A stretch of DNA of 5,579 nucleotides from CAVXAE01 sp044225565 (GTDB lineage Bacteria > Pseudomonadota > Gammaproteobacteria > Steroidobacterales > Steroidobacteraceae): positions 1 through 5,579 of the forward strand of contig JBGAIL010000252.1 of NCBI GenBank assembly GCA_044225565.1, in the 5' to 3' direction. This document shows, in pieces, positions 4,739 to 5,579 of this stretch. How positions within the stretch are numbered: the first letter of the stretch is position 1; every line of letters begins with the position of its first letter. Position numbers and translations under genes: made by a program. The notes below the pieces were generated by a model. That model was not told the origin of the DNA, made no database searches, and was given only the letters and a program-made list of their open reading frames with translations.

Positions 4739-5579
4739 ATGAGCGAGGAACGCGAAGCCAGCGTTCAACTCCTTAAGACGTTCGCGCCCCTCGATGGGCT
4801 CAAGCGCGAGAACCTCACCGCGCTCGCGAAGAAAGTCAGCGTCCGCACCATGCCGGCCGGCCGCATCCTGTTCAAGGAGGGCGAGACGGACAAGCGGAGC
4901 ATCTGGCTGGTGAGCGGCATGGTGGAACTCCGCGAACGAGAGCAGACCGTGGCAATGATCCGCGGCGGCACGCCAGAGGCGCGCGCGCCGCTCTATCCGC
5001 AGATCCCGCGTCGCGTGACTGCCCGGGCCGTGGAAGAGATCAGCTATCTCGCCATCGACAGCGAGCTGCTGGACGTCATGATCACCTGGGACCAGACCGG
5101 CACCTACGAGGTGGCGGAGCTGCAATCGCAGACGGAAGGTACGAGCAGCGACGACTGGATGACCACGCTGCTGCAAACGAAGGCCTTCCACCGCATCCCG
5201 CCGGCGAACATCCAGGCGATCTTCATGCGCATGCAGCGCGTGCCGTATCGCGCGGGCGAGGTCATCATCAAGCAAGGTGACGAGGGCGACTACTTCTACG
5301 CCATCGTCAGCGGCAAGTGCGTGGTCACGCGCGAGACGCCGCTCAACAAGGAAGGCATCAAGCTTGCCGAGCTCGCCGTCGGCGACACCTTCGGCGAGGA
5401 AGCGCTCATCGCCGAGGCGAAGCGCAACGCCACCGTGACGATGTCGCAGGACGGCGTGCTCATGCGCCTCAACAAGCAGGACTTCCGCGAGCTCATGAAC
5501 GAGCCGCTGCTGCAGTGGGTCACCTATGAAGGCGCGCGCGAGATCATCGCCAAGGGCGGCAAGTGGCTCGATGTGCGCC
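4739..5579 (+). CDS. Tandem cyclic-nucleotide-binding (CRP-like) domain protein, 3' end outside window; probable C-terminal rhodanese domain
   Basis: 280 residues are visible and the frame is still open at the right edge. There are two CRP/cNMP-type beta-barrel domains (about 12-115 and 146-262). The second has P-Y-R-A-G-E-V-I-I-K-Q-G-D-E-G-D-Y-F-Y-A-I-V-S-G (169-192) and a well-formed phosphate-binding cassette, F-G-E-E-A-L-I-x4-R-N-A-T-V (218-233), with Glu220 and Arg229 in the canonical positions, so it may bind cAMP or cGMP. The first keeps the barrel (A-G-R-I-L-F-K-E-G-E, then I-W-L-V-S-G-M-V) but lacks the G-E of the cassette, so it is probably not ligand-binding. The last residues, A-R-E-I-I-A-K-G-G-K-W-L-D-V-R, match the start of a rhodanese domain; cNMP-cNMP-rhodanese proteins are known in proteobacteria. 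No helix-turn-helix, signal peptide or membrane segment is seen, suggesting a cytoplasmic signalling protein and not a DNA-binding regulator. The start is supported by GGAAAGG 5 bases before the ATG. Confidence 0.88.
   Translation, partial: MSEEREASVQLLKTFAPLDGLKRENLTALAKKVSVRTMPAGRILFKEGETDKRSIWLVSGMVELREREQTVAMIRGGTPEARAPLYPQIPRRVTARAVEEISYLAIDSELLDVMITWDQTGTYEVAELQSQTEGTSSDDWMTTLLQTKAFHRIPPANIQAIFMRMQRVPYRAGEVIIKQGDEGDYFYAIVSGKCVVTRETPLNKEGIKLAELAVGDTFGEEALIAEAKRNATVTMSQDGVLMRLNKQDFRELMNEPLLQWVTYEGAREIIAKGGKWLDVR

Overview
The window is GC-rich and gene-dense. Its proteins point to a proteobacterium, most likely Beta- or Gammaproteobacteria: a KGG-repeat stress protein with 'KRSFSQN' repeats, a fused FadB/FadJ-type beta-oxidation enzyme, and a tandem cyclic-nucleotide-binding (cNMP) protein that appears to run into a rhodanese domain. 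The lineage call rests on family knowledge and overall composition, not on a marker gene.

Layout, left to right. (1) 1-393, +: a KGG-repeat protein whose reading frame is open to the left edge, closed by a strong intrinsic terminator at 422-448. (2) 394-776: a non-coding stretch of about 380 bases with a second hairpin, an AT-rich pocket carrying a perfect CATAAT-N4-ATTATG dyad, a likely promoter (662-689) crossed by two overlapping inverted repeats, and a GNRA-capped hairpin touching the ribosome binding site of the next gene. (3) 777-1142, +: an unrecognised 121-aa soluble protein. (4) 1156-1608, -: a 150-aa TIR-like protein of the MTH538/ThsB type, convergent with the unknown gene. (5) 1638-2438, +: an endonuclease/exonuclease/phosphatase (EEP) superfamily protein, divergent from the TIR gene across only 29 bases. 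(6) 2468-4642, +: a bifunctional enoyl-CoA hydratase / 3-hydroxyacyl-CoA dehydrogenase, 29 bases after the EEP gene and probably cotranscribed with it. (7) 4739-5579, +: a protein with two cNMP domains that runs off the right edge; its last visible residues look like the first strand of a rhodanese domain.

The genes do not form one obvious pathway. The EEP and beta-oxidation genes look like an operon, and the cNMP protein lies 96 bases further on in the same direction. Observations most worth following are: a diverged in-frame 126-bp tandem duplication in the C-terminal dehydrogenase domain of the beta-oxidation enzyme; an orphan ThsB-like TIR protein with Gln where TIR NADases usually carry the catalytic Glu and no visible effector partner; GNRA-tetraloop hairpins placed directly before the Shine-Dalgarno of two separate genes; and family-typical N-terminal residues of the KGG protein lying upstream of its first ATG. 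No tRNA, rRNA, CRISPR array, insertion sequence or complete multi-gene defence system was seen.
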